DNA of 64,000 nt. It comes from Verticillium longisporum (Eukaryota > Ascomycota > Sordariomycetes > Glomerellales > Plectosphaerellaceae). Within the stretch, counting starts at the first letter, position 1, and each line of letters begins with the position of its first letter. Made by a program: the position numbers and the translations under genes. Below, in pieces: positions 10,667 through 21,561 of the stretch. Location: contig JAETXT010000014.1 of the NCBI GenBank assembly GCA_019188255.1, positions 1,550,001 to 1,614,000 of the forward strand, read 5' to 3'. Under the pieces are notes generated by a model. It did not search any database. It worked only from the letters and a program-made list of their open reading frames with translations, and had not been told where the DNA came from.

Positions 10667-13286
10667 ATCGTCCTGGGTACAAGTACGCTTCCGTAGAGTA
10701 ATTAAATGGTTAATTCGTTGTAGATGGGGCGAGCGTGACTAAGAAGGAGAGCGTGACGACAAACATTTCGAGACCAAAACGCCACGCATCCAACCTGCCC
10801 ACAAGTGAGCGGCCAGAATCCGGAACACCCAACACCCAGTAGCGGGAACCGTGCTTGCGTAGAAGACCAAAACCCTGCCATTGGCCGCTCCAAACATTTC
10901 AATTGCCGCGCGCTTAGTAAACCACTTGTTACATCAGAAGAGGCCGCAACCTAGCCGACAAGCAGGCTTGTCCAGTTATTTTCATTCTTCAGCCGCCAGG
11001 GGCTGCGCCGCTCCATCCATGTGTGCTACTTCTGTGATACAGTAGCGCCACAAGCTACCTGGTGAAACGCCCTTTAACGAATTCTCGGGAACACGTCCCT
11101 GGCACGAGCCCTAAGCTGGTCCTTATCCGGGGACTGGGCTGCTTTCCTCTTTGCTTTAACCGTCTAGACTCATTTTGGTGTAGAAAGGAAACTTTGGTCG
11201 GTCAGTCGACGCATTGATTCACTAAGAAATGATGATTTACGAGTCGATCACGGGGTGCCCATCAACCTCCAAGACTGGGGGGGGGCTCTGTAGTGTCGCC
11301 ACGGTGTAATAGGTGATATTCCGTCTGTGCCCAGCGGTCGTGATCCATCTTCTGCATAAGCTGGGCGAGAAGCCGGGCTTAGCTACCCACGACGCCCTTC
11401 TTAGTGGTCACATCGATTAAGAGGCTCATACTCTCAGGATGGCCCTCGCCAGCATAGCTGTATCCAAAAGCTTTCTCACAGATACATAGCTGCCCGGCGG
11501 ATACTGTAATCATGGTGAAGAGGTGGTAGCCCCTTCCAAGCGACGCGCGTACCTCAACGGGTGCGGAGAAGGTCGCGCAATCGATCCATGGAGGGATTTC
11601 CCGGGCCTGTCTGTATATCTGACCGAAAGAATAGCACCCACCTGCTGCTCGCGGAAGCGAGCCTTGACTCGCTGGATTTCATAGCGCTGCCGTCAGTTTA
11701 AACTTATTATTTTAAACAATTCGCGGCTGGGAAAGTACTCGGTTTGAGGCAAAAGGGGGGTTTGATCAACGAACGTGAGGAACCTTTTCGTTGTCGTATT
11801 TCCTGGCTTGCGAAAGAGAACGCTCAAGTACGACGAGCTTTGCCATCTCGCGCACTGGCCGTACACGAAATAGCTCAGAGCAACCAGGTAGGGTAAGTCG
11901 GGGCGACGTAGCCCGAAAGAACAAGATTCGGTTTCGGTTTCGGGGTGGCAGTGGAATCCGCAGGGATAACGGAAATACGAGGTTCCAGTACACCTTCGTA
12001 CCTCTCGAATGCAATGCTTTCGCCCCTCCAACATCGTATGCCACGGACTATTACATGGCGAGACTGCGTCGGACTAACTCATATTGATTCGCTGCCACTT
12101 GCCATAGGCAGCACAGCTTGGCTTGGAGTGGCCCTTTCCGGAAATTTGGGTTGCAGGGTCTCTTACGTGACAGGCGTGCTGTGGGGATAAGCTGAATCAA
12201 GGCTTGTTTGCTCATGCGACTACAATACGGAAGCTTGGCGCGCTTTCCATGTTGAACAGCCCAAGAGCCCCAGGACAGGGCACATTCATGGTCTGCACCG
12301 GCAAACAAGCTTCGATGAAGCTAGATAAGCTTAAATCGCAGAAACGCTAGAATCTTGGTTGACCGCGGAAAGTCCCGCCAATCTTTCGCTCCAGAAGCCG
12401 CGCAACCAACGAGACCCCATTTAACAAGCCCCTTGTACGGGAAGCAGTTGACAGAAACAGATTGCATAGCAATTTGAGGGCGTCGCCGAATGCTCCATTC
12501 GCGGAAAGGGGCGTCTCCACGACTCAAGTGACTAGGTAGCCAGGGCTGGAGGTGGCGGAGGTGGTGGGTTCGGTCAGGCACCTAGTAGGTCAAATCAGGG
12601 ATCGCCTTGATCGAAATGCTCAGGAAATTCAAGGCTCGGCCGATGCCCTACGCTTAACACGCGGATCTCGCGTGCTCCTTTCATCCCTCAGTAATCTGGG
12701 GAAACGATGTCCCGCAGCTTGGCCGGGTGCCGCTCAGATGGGAAGCTCACTGCCGATCAAGAGAATGCAGTGTCACGTCTCCATAGGCAGCGTTTCTTAA
12801 TCTGACAGCTAGGTTTCCGTATTGTAACAATCACGATCAGTTCCACCAATCTACATCCTAGCCGGAAATGCGACCCTGCGTGACAGACATGATCCTGGAT
12901 CTTGGAGGCACACGCCGTCTTTGCTTCTTCGGAGGCCGGTCTGTTGGCCCCGTAGCTTGTTCGAGGTAGATCAACGGAATAATGCTCCGCCAATTGAGAT
13001 CCGCGATTCTGGGCAGCGTATCCAATCTGGGCATGGTGGCCCGTGATTGACGGAGGCGATCTCGCATCAGTACATGTTCTTGAGCGGACTTCCAGCGTCA
13101 AGAGAGTCGTCTAGCGACTCCAACTCCGCGGCATTGTGTCAGACATAATGGAGCTGGAGTCCACTCCGGAAACCTCTTGGATATTAAAAAGGATAGACAA
13201 GAACCGGAGGCGGCTGGCGGCACTCGACTTCCCGATCAACAGCTTTTTAGAGTGGATTGTTTCTGATCTGTCACTGCCTTGTCAAT
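10667..13286. other. Gene-poor stretch between the kinase and pectate lyase genes
   Basis: No frame longer than about 115 codons, no domain and no convincing exon chain on either strand. A G-run (GGGGGGG) lies near 11278. The final 130 bases hold an AT-rich TATTAAAAAG about 100 bases before the pectate lyase start, a possible TATA element. I recognise nothing else. Confidence 0.45.
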
Positions 13287-14146
13287 ATGAAGTTCTGCAC
13301 TGCCGTCGCCGCCGCCGGCATCTCCAGCCTCGTTTCCGCGCAGACTCTGAACATTCCCACCCGAACCGGCAACATCATCTCTCTCCCCCGGCCTTCCTAC
13401 ATTTCTGGTGCCAGGGACTTCAACAATCAGGAGTTCGACCGTGGTCGGAGCTGTGAGGTCGGTCTCGACGTCAGTGTCGACGAGCCAGTCTTCGTCCTGG
13501 AGAACGGCGCCTCCATCAGCGTAAGCCCAGAACAAATGAAGCAAGTTACAAAGTGAGAGGCTGACAAGTCCTGCGCCTTGACAGGTCATCATCGGTGCTC
13601 GCCAGGTCTATGGTGTCAGCTGCAAGGGAAGCTGCACATTGACCAACGTCTGGTTCCGCGATGTTTGTGAAGGTGAGCCCGCGCCCTTTGGTCTACCTCT
13701 ACTTTTCGGCGGCCGGACTGACGTGTCGACCCCATACAGATGCCATCGCTGCCCTCGGAACCGGTGATGTCCTCGTCAAGGGTGGTGGTGCCCGCAACGC
13801 TGCCGCCGACATCATCAGACACAAAGGCCGTGGCACTGTCACGGTCGACAGCTTCACCGTTGTCGACTCTGCCAGGCTCTACCGCAGCTGCGGCGACTGC
13901 TCCAACAACGGCGGCCCGCGCAAAATTGTCGTCAAGAACGTCAAGGTCTCTGGCCTGAAGTCGGAGCTTGTCGGCATCAATTCGAACTATAATGACGTTG
14001 CCACTGTGTCTGGGTCGTGCGGTACCTCCAGCAAGGTCTGTCAGGAATACCGCGGAGTCGCGAAGGGTTCGAGCAGCTACAAGGTCACCACCACGGCCAA
14101 CTGCCAGGGTGCGCAGGGCAAGCTGGCCAACCTTCCTGCTTGTTAA
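13287..14146 (+). CDS. Secreted pectate lyase, polysaccharide lyase family 3
   Basis: Extracellular enzyme that cleaves de-esterified pectin (polygalacturonate) by beta-elimination. 242 residues in three exons (introns about 13521-13584 and 13672-13739). Start ATG 13287 ([18 protein letters not shown], a signal peptide cut near residue 18). The mature part shows the PL3 order: [10 protein letters not shown], then [17 protein letters not shown], then [48 protein letters not shown], and GINSNYND. The Asp/Lys/Arg-containing region and the paired cysteines expected in the family are present. The frame is intact. It stands alone between gene-poor stretches, in keeping with an accessory plant-cell-wall-degrading gene. 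It could be of horizontal or lineage-specific origin, but that is inference. Confidence 0.93.
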
Positions 14147-14787
14147 GTGCGATCATATGGCAGGGCGCTTGCCAGATATGGCCTATTTCAGGCTGCCCAA
14201 CTTTGTGTCATAGCTAGAAAATCATCCCTCACGCCAGATAACGGCTCGGTGAATGGACAGATATGCCAGCGGTCACAAACATGATCACAAACATACCATA
14301 ACCTCTTCTTCTTCGCCTTAAGAACATAGAAACCCTGGTGCTAGGGTTCCACAGGCCCATTTCATTGTTGGTCTGCTGATCTGCCATGGCCTTGAAGACG
14401 CGTATTCCAGCAAGTAGCAGCTTCGTGCGGTGACTGGCAGGTGCCCTTTTCTAAGTTGCGTCGCAGACAGGACCACACCATGCGTCAGGTGATGATTTGC
14501 GTTGAAAAACGTCTTTCCATGAAGAGACATGAAGTCAGTGCGTGAGGCTGAATGACGGAATATCCGAAGCGTCAACTACATTGTTGGAGGAGTCGGAGTT
14601 GATTAGTTCTGATCCCGACTGACTGACCCAGAGATTCCCCCAGGTTCGGTACTGTGACAGCCCCCCACCTACTATCCTTGGGATGGGGGCTCTGCACTGC
14701 AAAGCACCTAGATCCCTGTCTCAACAGTCCATCGTTGCGGGCATTGGAGGACATGAGTATTCCAAAATTCCCGCATCTCAACAATCC
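14147..14787. other. Intergenic between pectate lyase and tRNA-Ser
   Basis: No gene or repeat is recognised. The first part is presumably the 3' UTR of the pectate lyase. Confidence 0.4.
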
Positions 14788-14868
14788 GGCCAGGTGGTGG
14801 AGTGGTTAACACGTACCCCTGCTAAGGGTATATCTCCGGAGGCGCAAGTTCGAATCTTGTCCTGGTCG
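14788..14868 (+). tRNA. tRNA-Ser(GCU)
   Basis: A class II tRNA of 81 nt. The acceptor stem GGCCAGG pairs with CCTGGTC (one G-U) and the discriminator is G, as in serine tRNAs. The D-arm contains GAGTGGTTAAC. The anticodon stem TACCC/GGGTA encloses loop CTGCTAA, giving anticodon GCT. A long variable arm and a T-arm with GTTCGAATC follow. No intron is present. Confidence 0.93.
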
Positions 14869-15254
14869 ATTTCTTTTGCCAATTTGGTTCATTGTCGATG
14901 CATTCTTTTTTGGTGCCGAAGTCGAATAGCGAGCTGCTGGACTGAATGTGGTCGAAGACCGTTTGTTGAATTTCCCGCGACGCCGGATCACGTGGCACCG
15001 TGTTGGACACAGGCGCGACATGGGCTGCGCTAAGACGTGTCGCAGAGGGCCATCTCATCACTCAGCTCACTCGCACCCCAGCCAGCCCATTGTCTGCCTA
15101 AAACGTCTGGTCAATACAGGCGACTTGCTGCCTACAGCTGTAAGCTTCCATGTCATAGACTTCTCCTTCAATAGGTGCTGGGACTCATACCCTCTGCATT
15201 TCTCGCCATTGTTTTCACCATTTCTATTTCGCAACCTCCACGCACGCATTCACC
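14869..15254. promoter_or_regulatory. Upstream region of the Ku80 gene
   Basis: No gene. Right after the tRNA comes TTTCTTTT, a T-rich Pol III stop. The C/T-rich part from about 15160 to 15254 is the likely 5' leader of the Ku80 gene. Confidence 0.45.
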
Positions 15255-17779
15255 ATGGCCGACAAACAGGCTACTGTCTTCATCGTCGACCTCGGCTCGT
15301 CAATGGCCGACTGCCACAATGGTCGCATCGAATCCGACCTCGACTGGAGTATGCGCTATGTCTGGGACAAGATATCAACCGTCGTTGCAGCCTCACGTAA
15401 AACATGGACCATTGGTGTTGTCGGTCTTAAGACCGACGAGACGCGACACCTCCTCCAGGATGAGGAAGGCTATGAGAACATCTCTATACTGCAGGAGATT
15501 GGCCCCATGTCCATGAACTCGCTCAAAGAGCTGCAGGACGTCATTGTGCCCTCTGAAACGCACACCGGAGATGCAGTGTCGGCAATCGTAATTGCCGTGG
15601 ACATGATGGAGAAATACACCAAGGCGCTGAAGTATGCACGAAAGATATATCTCATCACTGACGGCACGGGTCCCATTGATGGAGACGACTTTGAAGACAT
15701 TACGAAAAAGATCAACCAGGACGGTATCGAGCTGATTGTACTGTGAGACATGCCAGCCATCACACCCTCGTTTCCTAACTGACAGCCGTAGGGGCGTGGA
15801 TTTTGACGACGCGGAATACGGATTTAAGGAAGAGGACAAACCAAGTCTGAAGGCAAGTCAGCACCAACCACACCTGATGAGTCGGCATTAACTCTTTCTC
15901 AAGAAAAAGAATGAACGCCTTCTCAAGGACCTCGTGTCCAAATGCAAGGATGCGCAGCTGGCCACCATCGCCGAAGCCATTGACGAGTTGGACACGCCCC
16001 GCCTCAAACCCGTGAGGCCCTACAAGTCGTACGACGGCCCGTTGACTCTCGGCGATGTCAAAGACCCCAAACATCCCTCACCCATGGTCATCAACGTCGA
16101 GCGCTACTTCAAGACGAAACTGGCCAGGCCACCCCCCGCATCGACTGTGGTGCTGAGGACAGAGCCTGGCCCCTCACAGGCCACCGAAGGGGAGGGCATG
16201 GAAGGCATAGAGTCATCGCTAAACTTCGGTGCCATTCGACAAGCTCGCTCATACAAAGTCAACGACCCGGATGCACCAGGTGGGAAGAGAGATGTCGAGT
16301 TCGACTCCTTGGCGAAGGGCTACGAATACGGCAGGACTGCGGTCCATATTAGCGAGTCGGAGTGGAACATGACCAAGATTGAGACCACCAAAGCGTTCGA
16401 GATTGTTGGTTTCATTCCGGCCGATAAAGTGAGCCAGAAACCTCGTCACTACCCATTGCCGCCGAACGTACTGACAAACAGCCTCAGTTTGAACCCTTCC
16501 TCAGCATGGGCGAGAGCTGTATCACAGTGAGCCGCAAGCACGACGACAAGTCGCAGCTCGCCCTATCCTCACTCATCCACGCACTTTACGAGCTCTCTTC
16601 CTACGCTGTCGCGCGCATTGTCCTCAAGGATGGGAAGGAGCCGCAACTAATCCTCCTTGCGCCTGGCATCGAACCCGACCTGGAGTGCCTCTATGATGTA
16701 CCTCTCCCTTTTGCTGAAGACGTCCGCAGCTACCAGTTCCCTCCCCTCGATCGCGTGGTCACAGTCAGCGGCCAAACTCTAACGAAACATCGCCTGATAC
16801 CTGATGACGAGCTGAATGATGCCATGAACGACTTTGTCGACGCGATGGATCTGGACACCTTTGTGAAGGATGAAGATGGGTAAGCTCTTCGCAACAGATT
16901 GCCATGACATTGCACAGGTCTGACGCAAAAGACAGAGGAGAACCCACAGAATATGCTCCCATCGACGAATCCTTTAACCCGGCCATCCACCGTATCAACC
17001 AGGTCGTCCGCGATCGCGCCATCAAGCCTACAGGCGACATTGAACCCATCCCTCGCGTCCTCCTCCGCTACGCCGAGCCACCAGAAGATCTCCTCGCGAA
17101 GGCAAAGGCTGACATGAAGGCTCTCATCAAGGCAGCCGAAGTCAAGAAGGGTACGCTCGCGCCCCCGTGGCCCCCCACCCCCCTGGACACATCCACTGAC
17201 CAACTCGCAGTTCCTCCCAAGGCAAAAAACAAGCGCAACCGCGACGCCGCCAAGCCTCTGTCTGGCCTCGACATCGATGCACTTCTCGGCTCTCTCCCGA
17301 AGCGCGCCCGTCTTGTGTCCCGTGACAATGCCGTTCCCGAATTCAAGCAGGCCTTGACTAGCGCAGCCGACATTGCTGCAATTGAGGAGGCGGCATCCCA
17401 GATGGGCGAGGTCATTCGTGGCCTCGTCACTGACAGCTTTGGCGATGCGGAGTACAATCGTGCCGTCGAAGCGCTTGGCGTCATGCGCACGGAGCTCATT
17501 AACATGGAGGAGCCTGCAATGTACAACGATTTCATCAAGGACTTCAAGACGAGGTTGCTCGCGGGTGAGTTTGGGGGTGATCGGAGGGAGATGTGGTGGC
17601 GTGTGCGGACAGGACGACTGGGTCTGATCGACTCGGCGCAAAGTGAAGTGTCTGAGGTCACGAGCGAACAAGCTGCTGAGGTAAGTTTCCAGTTCTCTCC
17701 TCGCAAGACAAGCGCTGCAATCTGTTCAAGCTTGTCCCTTCTATTACTAACTTTTGCGTAGTTTCTCAAGTCCAAATAG
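15255..17779 (+). CDS. KU80: Ku80 subunit of the Ku heterodimer (non-homologous end joining)
   Basis: Nuclear DNA-end-binding protein that with Ku70 loads the end-joining machinery and protects telomeres; the Neurospora orthologue is mus-52. About 730 residues in seven exons. Start ATG 15255 (MADKQATVFIVDLGSSM), with the vWA-like Ku N-terminal domain at roughly residues 1-230 (KIYLITDGTGPIDGDDF, IELIVLGVDFDDAEYG). The Ku core follows from about 250: RQARSYKVNDPDAPGGKRDV, EFDSLAKGYEYGRTAV, AFEIVGFIPADK, then LSMGESCITVSRKHDD, SSYAVARIVLKDGKEPQL and SYQFPPLDRVVTVSG. The C-terminal helical arm has RVLLRYAEPPEDL, then LTSAADIAAIEEAASQMG. The second intron begins GC rather than GT (see 15853-15903). 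The last exon encodes only FLKSK. The frame is intact throughout. It is convergent with the next gene (118 bp between stops). Confidence 0.95.
15853..15903 (+). other. GC-AG intron in Ku80
   Basis: The exon ends CTGAAG and the next bases are GCAAGT, the consensus of GC-AG introns. The 3' site is TTTCTCAAG. Reading through would meet TAA within 13 codons, and using the nearby GTCAGC as donor breaks the frame. The GC-AG choice restores KPSLK-KKNERLLKDLV. Confidence 0.7.
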
Positions 17780-17896
17780 ACCTGTATTTGCTGAGTTCTC
17801 TTTGCTTTTGGGTTGGTTTGTCCTCAATTGTACGATCAGAGAGCGGATCGGTTAGCTATGAGTATAAGAGGCCTTTTCGAGAGTATCACCTCCCTT

Positions 17897-19795
17897 TCAC
17901 CATCTCTCACTCCTGCCCTCGTGAAATCTCTCAGCAAAGTCAACCCTCTTGTCGGCCATATCAGTGGCTGCCTCCAAATCCTCTCCATCTTCACGCTGCT
18001 GTTCATCTACACGAGCGCGGACAGCCAAAGCAAGCATAGCCTGAAGCGTGTACGCAGCGTCGTTTCCAGCATTATGCAGGTTGCGAATAGGGATCTCGAG
18101 GTCACCACAGACGGCGCCGAGGTTGCGGCCCGAGGGACAGCTGCGCCAGGCCTGGTGCATGTCTTTTGTGTCGGCACAGCCTAGGAACCCCGGAAGCTGG
18201 CCGGGATTGACATTAATATCTTGAAGGTAATTGAGGTCAGCGGCAATGTCATGGCCGACGAGGATAAGAGTGCGATTGCGCTGCGTTGGATTGGATGCCG
18301 GGGCAGCTGTATGCTGCGCGAGGAGAGCGCGGACTCGTCTGGCGAGCTCGCCAAGTCGAGGAGTTTCGCTTGTTCTGCCAAGGTCAGCAGAGGTTCGCGG
18401 CAATTCAATGTAACACGCCTCACCCAAAATTGAAGGCATCAGGACAGCCATGACAGTATTTGTGGTTGCGCTGAAATCGAGTCTCGTACACGAGAAGATG
18501 ATGGTATTCGATCAAAGAGCTCCAGTTCTGGGCGTTGATGCCAGGAGGTACGTTGACGACCTCTCGCGTATCAAGGATGGAAATGCCCACCTCGAGAACG
18601 ACGCTGTGGGACTCCTCGGCAACCTCGATATCAACGGCCGCGAAGACAGCATCCATATCGCGGTCATGAGGGATGGCTTGCTCGACGTCCACCTGACGCG
18701 TGCTGACGCCAGCTATGGGATGAAGACCAAGCATACGTTGGACCGACCGGATGCCGTCCAGACGCCGCATGTTAGCTTCCTCGCGGCGCTTGGCATTCTT
18801 CTCCTTCTTTGCCTCCTTTCTAGCGAACTTGAGTACATAAAGCTTGCGAATGAGGTCATCCATGACGGCTTCAGAAATGCCTTTGCCAACATCGTCGTCA
18901 TGATGAACAGGAGTTTTGAGGCGAATGTTAGTGAAATCAGCCTCGCAAATAGAGCGGCCAAGAAAACGGGGGCGTGGACTGCCGCCTTCGCCGAATTTGA
19001 GGTAGAACTTGCTCCCTGGCGCGCCTGGTGGTATAGTCAGGCGAATCCCCGCAAGAGCGTTGACGATGCGAAGAAAGTGCTCAAACTGCACGGTGGGCAC
19101 GAAGAGCTTGGGAGCTTCTTCAAGGGATCTGGGGTTGTAAAGATAAAAGCTTTTTCATGTCAGTCTCTCTTGATGTCAATATTGTAGAAGAAGCAATGTT
19201 TGCTTACAAGTCCCATGTATTGCCCTCGAGAATGTCCTCAAAATAGGGTTCGGCCTGATCGGTGTTAGTGACTTCAGAAAGGCAACTTCCTAACTTCCTT
19301 GGGACGCAACCATACCCTTGGACGGTTCGCCTTCCCGATGTACATGGCTGCGTATGTCCTGGCCAACTCCCAAGATGTGAAGGGTACGCTCATGGCAGAC
19401 AATTCGCCAGCTTTCAGGCCCTTGAACTGGTCGAACCCTTCGGTCCGCAGCTGCTGAGCCATTACTTCGCTTGGATCGCTTGTCGTGGGAGGAGTGTCGT
19501 TACAAGGCTCACTGGGTAAGCCTGGTACGTGGGTCGTCTTGACGTTGGACTTTTGCTGGTCGAAAGCCAGATGTTGGGCAACGTAGTCCAGGTCGATGAA
19601 TGGGGGGTCCGTATGAGCGATAGGAGAAACGTTGCCGCTGACACAGGGCTGCTCAAGCCCAAGAAAGGTGCGTAGTAGCTGCCTTCTATGGGCTGAATTG
19701 TATGCCATCTCGGAAGGTGCAACCACCTGACCGACCTGTATCTCAAGTCTTGGTATATAAGTCTGTCTGCCTTGATCAGCAAAGTGAAATGGCAT
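17897..19795 (-). CDS. Gfd2/YDR514C-type DEDDh 3'-5' exonuclease-like protein (QDE-2-interacting-protein-like)
   Basis: About 580 residues in four exons. I use ATG 19793-19795 (MPFHFADQGRQ); an in-frame ATG at 19706-19708 (MAYNSAHRRQLL) is an equally possible start. The N-terminal part is not conserved to my eye. The C-terminal half has an RNase-H-fold exonuclease of DEDDh type: motif I AAVDIEVAEES, motif II GHDIAADLNYLQD, motif III LHNAGNDAAYTLQAM. The acidic and His residues needed for catalysis are present. A basic stretch (ARKEAKKEKNAKRREEA) precedes it. A 49-bp intron beginning GTGAGGCGTG joins FNFG to TSETPRLGELARRVR. Fungal members are named after yeast Gfd2 or Neurospora QIP, an exonuclease that removes the small-RNA passenger strand. 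Which of the two this one corresponds to cannot be settled here. Confidence 0.78.
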
Positions 19796-20638
19796 TTGTA
19801 GAAGAGGCAGAAAACAAGCTACCTACCTGAGGTACCTAGGTATGGAATGGCGCTCTGATCCATGGCAGGGCCAAAGAACGTCGCAAAGGTTGTTAAGAAT
19901 AAGAGAATACTTGTCTACCTACCTTACCTTTGGAGGACTTCCTGCCGCACTGCCCAAAGTGATTCAGTTTGATGGGTGGTGCCTGCCCAACAACTGTGAA
20001 CAAACCGGAATGGATGCTTGGTGCATTGGCACCGCTTTGCAGGTTTGCAGCAGAATGACGTGATGAAGTCACCTTGCGTCCCGTCAAGCCGAGTTCAAAG
20101 AGATTCCTGAACACGATACATACCTTCCCTTTCAACCCTGGAGCCTATTAAACTCCCTGCTCTACACAACGAGCACTGCCAACACTTGACGCTACCATGC
20201 TTGGGGCTGACACAAACTGGCCAGCCATTTGTTCTCTATGTGCGCAAAAGGGCAAATTGTGTACTTCAGTGGAGATCAGCCGCAAGAGGTTCATTGTCAG
20301 GAGTGTAAGCAACAAGGCAGGATAGCTTCGGGCATTCCGTGCCATTTCGAGCTTGAGACGATGGGCTGAGATGGCGAAGCATGGCACGCTCTTGACAACA
20401 GTCACAAGTATTAGGCAAACGCAAAGGCTCGTAAGTGGTGAGGAGAGAGACATGCCCAGCGCGTGGGTCTTTACCGTCGCATTACGATTTCGTCCATCCT
20501 AACACAGATTGAAGCGTAACAACGACTTCTTCCAAACGCCAACGCTATGACAAAATATCCTGTTGTACATGTACACGCAGCCCATTGCTGCCTCTCTGGC
20601 GTCGCATGCCGAGCACCTTCTGTGGCTGGTCATTCTCT
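19796..20638. other. Intergenic between the exonuclease and PAM18 genes
   Basis: No gene is supportable. A TACCTACCTGAGGTACCTAGGTA-like palindrome cluster lies just upstream of the exonuclease gene (about 19820-19843) and is probably part of its promoter. Confidence 0.45.
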
Positions 20639-21062
20639 TCAAGACGCCGTCTTCTCCAGGAACTCTTTCGCTTCGTTGACCTTGGTCGCGAGATAGGGGC
20701 TGCCGCCGCGATCGGGATGATTGAGGAGCATCAGGGTTCGGTGGGCCTTGCGGATCTTGTCCTTGGTGATGGCGCGCTCGCTGGGGACATGTCAGCTCAC
20801 AGTTCATTTCGATGTCGGAAAGGTGTCGTACTTGAGGGACAGAATGAGAGAAGCCTCCCGCTTGTTCATCTTGGGCTCGAAGCCGCCCTTGTAGAAGGCC
20901 TTGCCCATTGCGCCCACGCCGCCGCGCGAGCGTCGCCATGCGACGAGACTAGCCCGACCCTGAGGCATGTCAGTACATACAGAGCGACTGGTTTGATTCG
21001 GACGGACAAACCAAGAAGGCCGCGACGGCAATACCAGAGCCCCAAGCAAGTGCAGACGCCAT
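20639..21062 (-). CDS. PAM18: PAM18/TIM14, J-protein of the mitochondrial import motor
   Basis: Inner-membrane J-protein that stimulates mtHsp70 in the presequence-translocase-associated motor. 106 residues in three exons. Start ATG 21060-21062, N-terminus [18 protein letters not shown] (the single membrane anchor), then [20 protein letters not shown] and [19 protein letters not shown]. The J-domain loop is [14 protein letters not shown] with the HPD intact, ending [11 protein letters not shown]. Introns of about 50 nt split the anchor and the LSLN codon. Length and order match the family exactly. It is divergent from RLP24 across 499 bp. Confidence 0.94.
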
Positions 21063-21561
21063 TTTTTAATGTTGATGATGGTGGTGATCCTTACTTTGCA
21101 GGAAGCCTGACGCAGGTGGTGTTTCCGTCTATGATTGCCTTGCCTCGCCTCGGGTTGAACCGCAGACTGGAGCCAGAGTTTTTCTCGGACCGGAGTTCAG
21201 CCAGCTTGGATTGGCCACCCAGCCACGACGAGCAAGCCTCCACCGCCGCCAATCAGAGGCTTCTCAGTGCACGTTTTCTCCATTAAGCCACAATGAGGGT
21301 CCAGTTCCCGATAAGCGATAACGAAAAACTTCATCCATGGGAGGAACACAGCACAGTAGATTGTCTTGTCTCCGCGACAATCACCAGGTTTGCCCCCGCG
21401 ACAACCTGCTCCCAATCCGACGTCAAACGAAGACCTTGTCCCTCAGAGCTGCGAGGCAACACGACGCTCCGGGTGTTTTTGTTCTTTTGCGACGCTCAGC
21501 GCCCCTCTCGCTCGCCGATCCGACTTCCGTTTAGCATTGTCGACCTTGCTTCACCGTCAAG
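21063..21561. promoter_or_regulatory. Bidirectional promoter region of PAM18 and RLP24
   Basis: Both genes start at the edges of this 499-bp interval and read outward, so they must share it. The half next to RLP24 is C/T-rich. I see no TATA box. Confidence 0.55.

Noticed and set aside
18400..18460. Apparent frameshift in the DEDDh exonuclease gene
   Set aside because: A 49-bp GT...AG intron (GTGAGGCGTG...TTGGCAG) joins FNFG to TSETPRLG in frame, so no error is needed.
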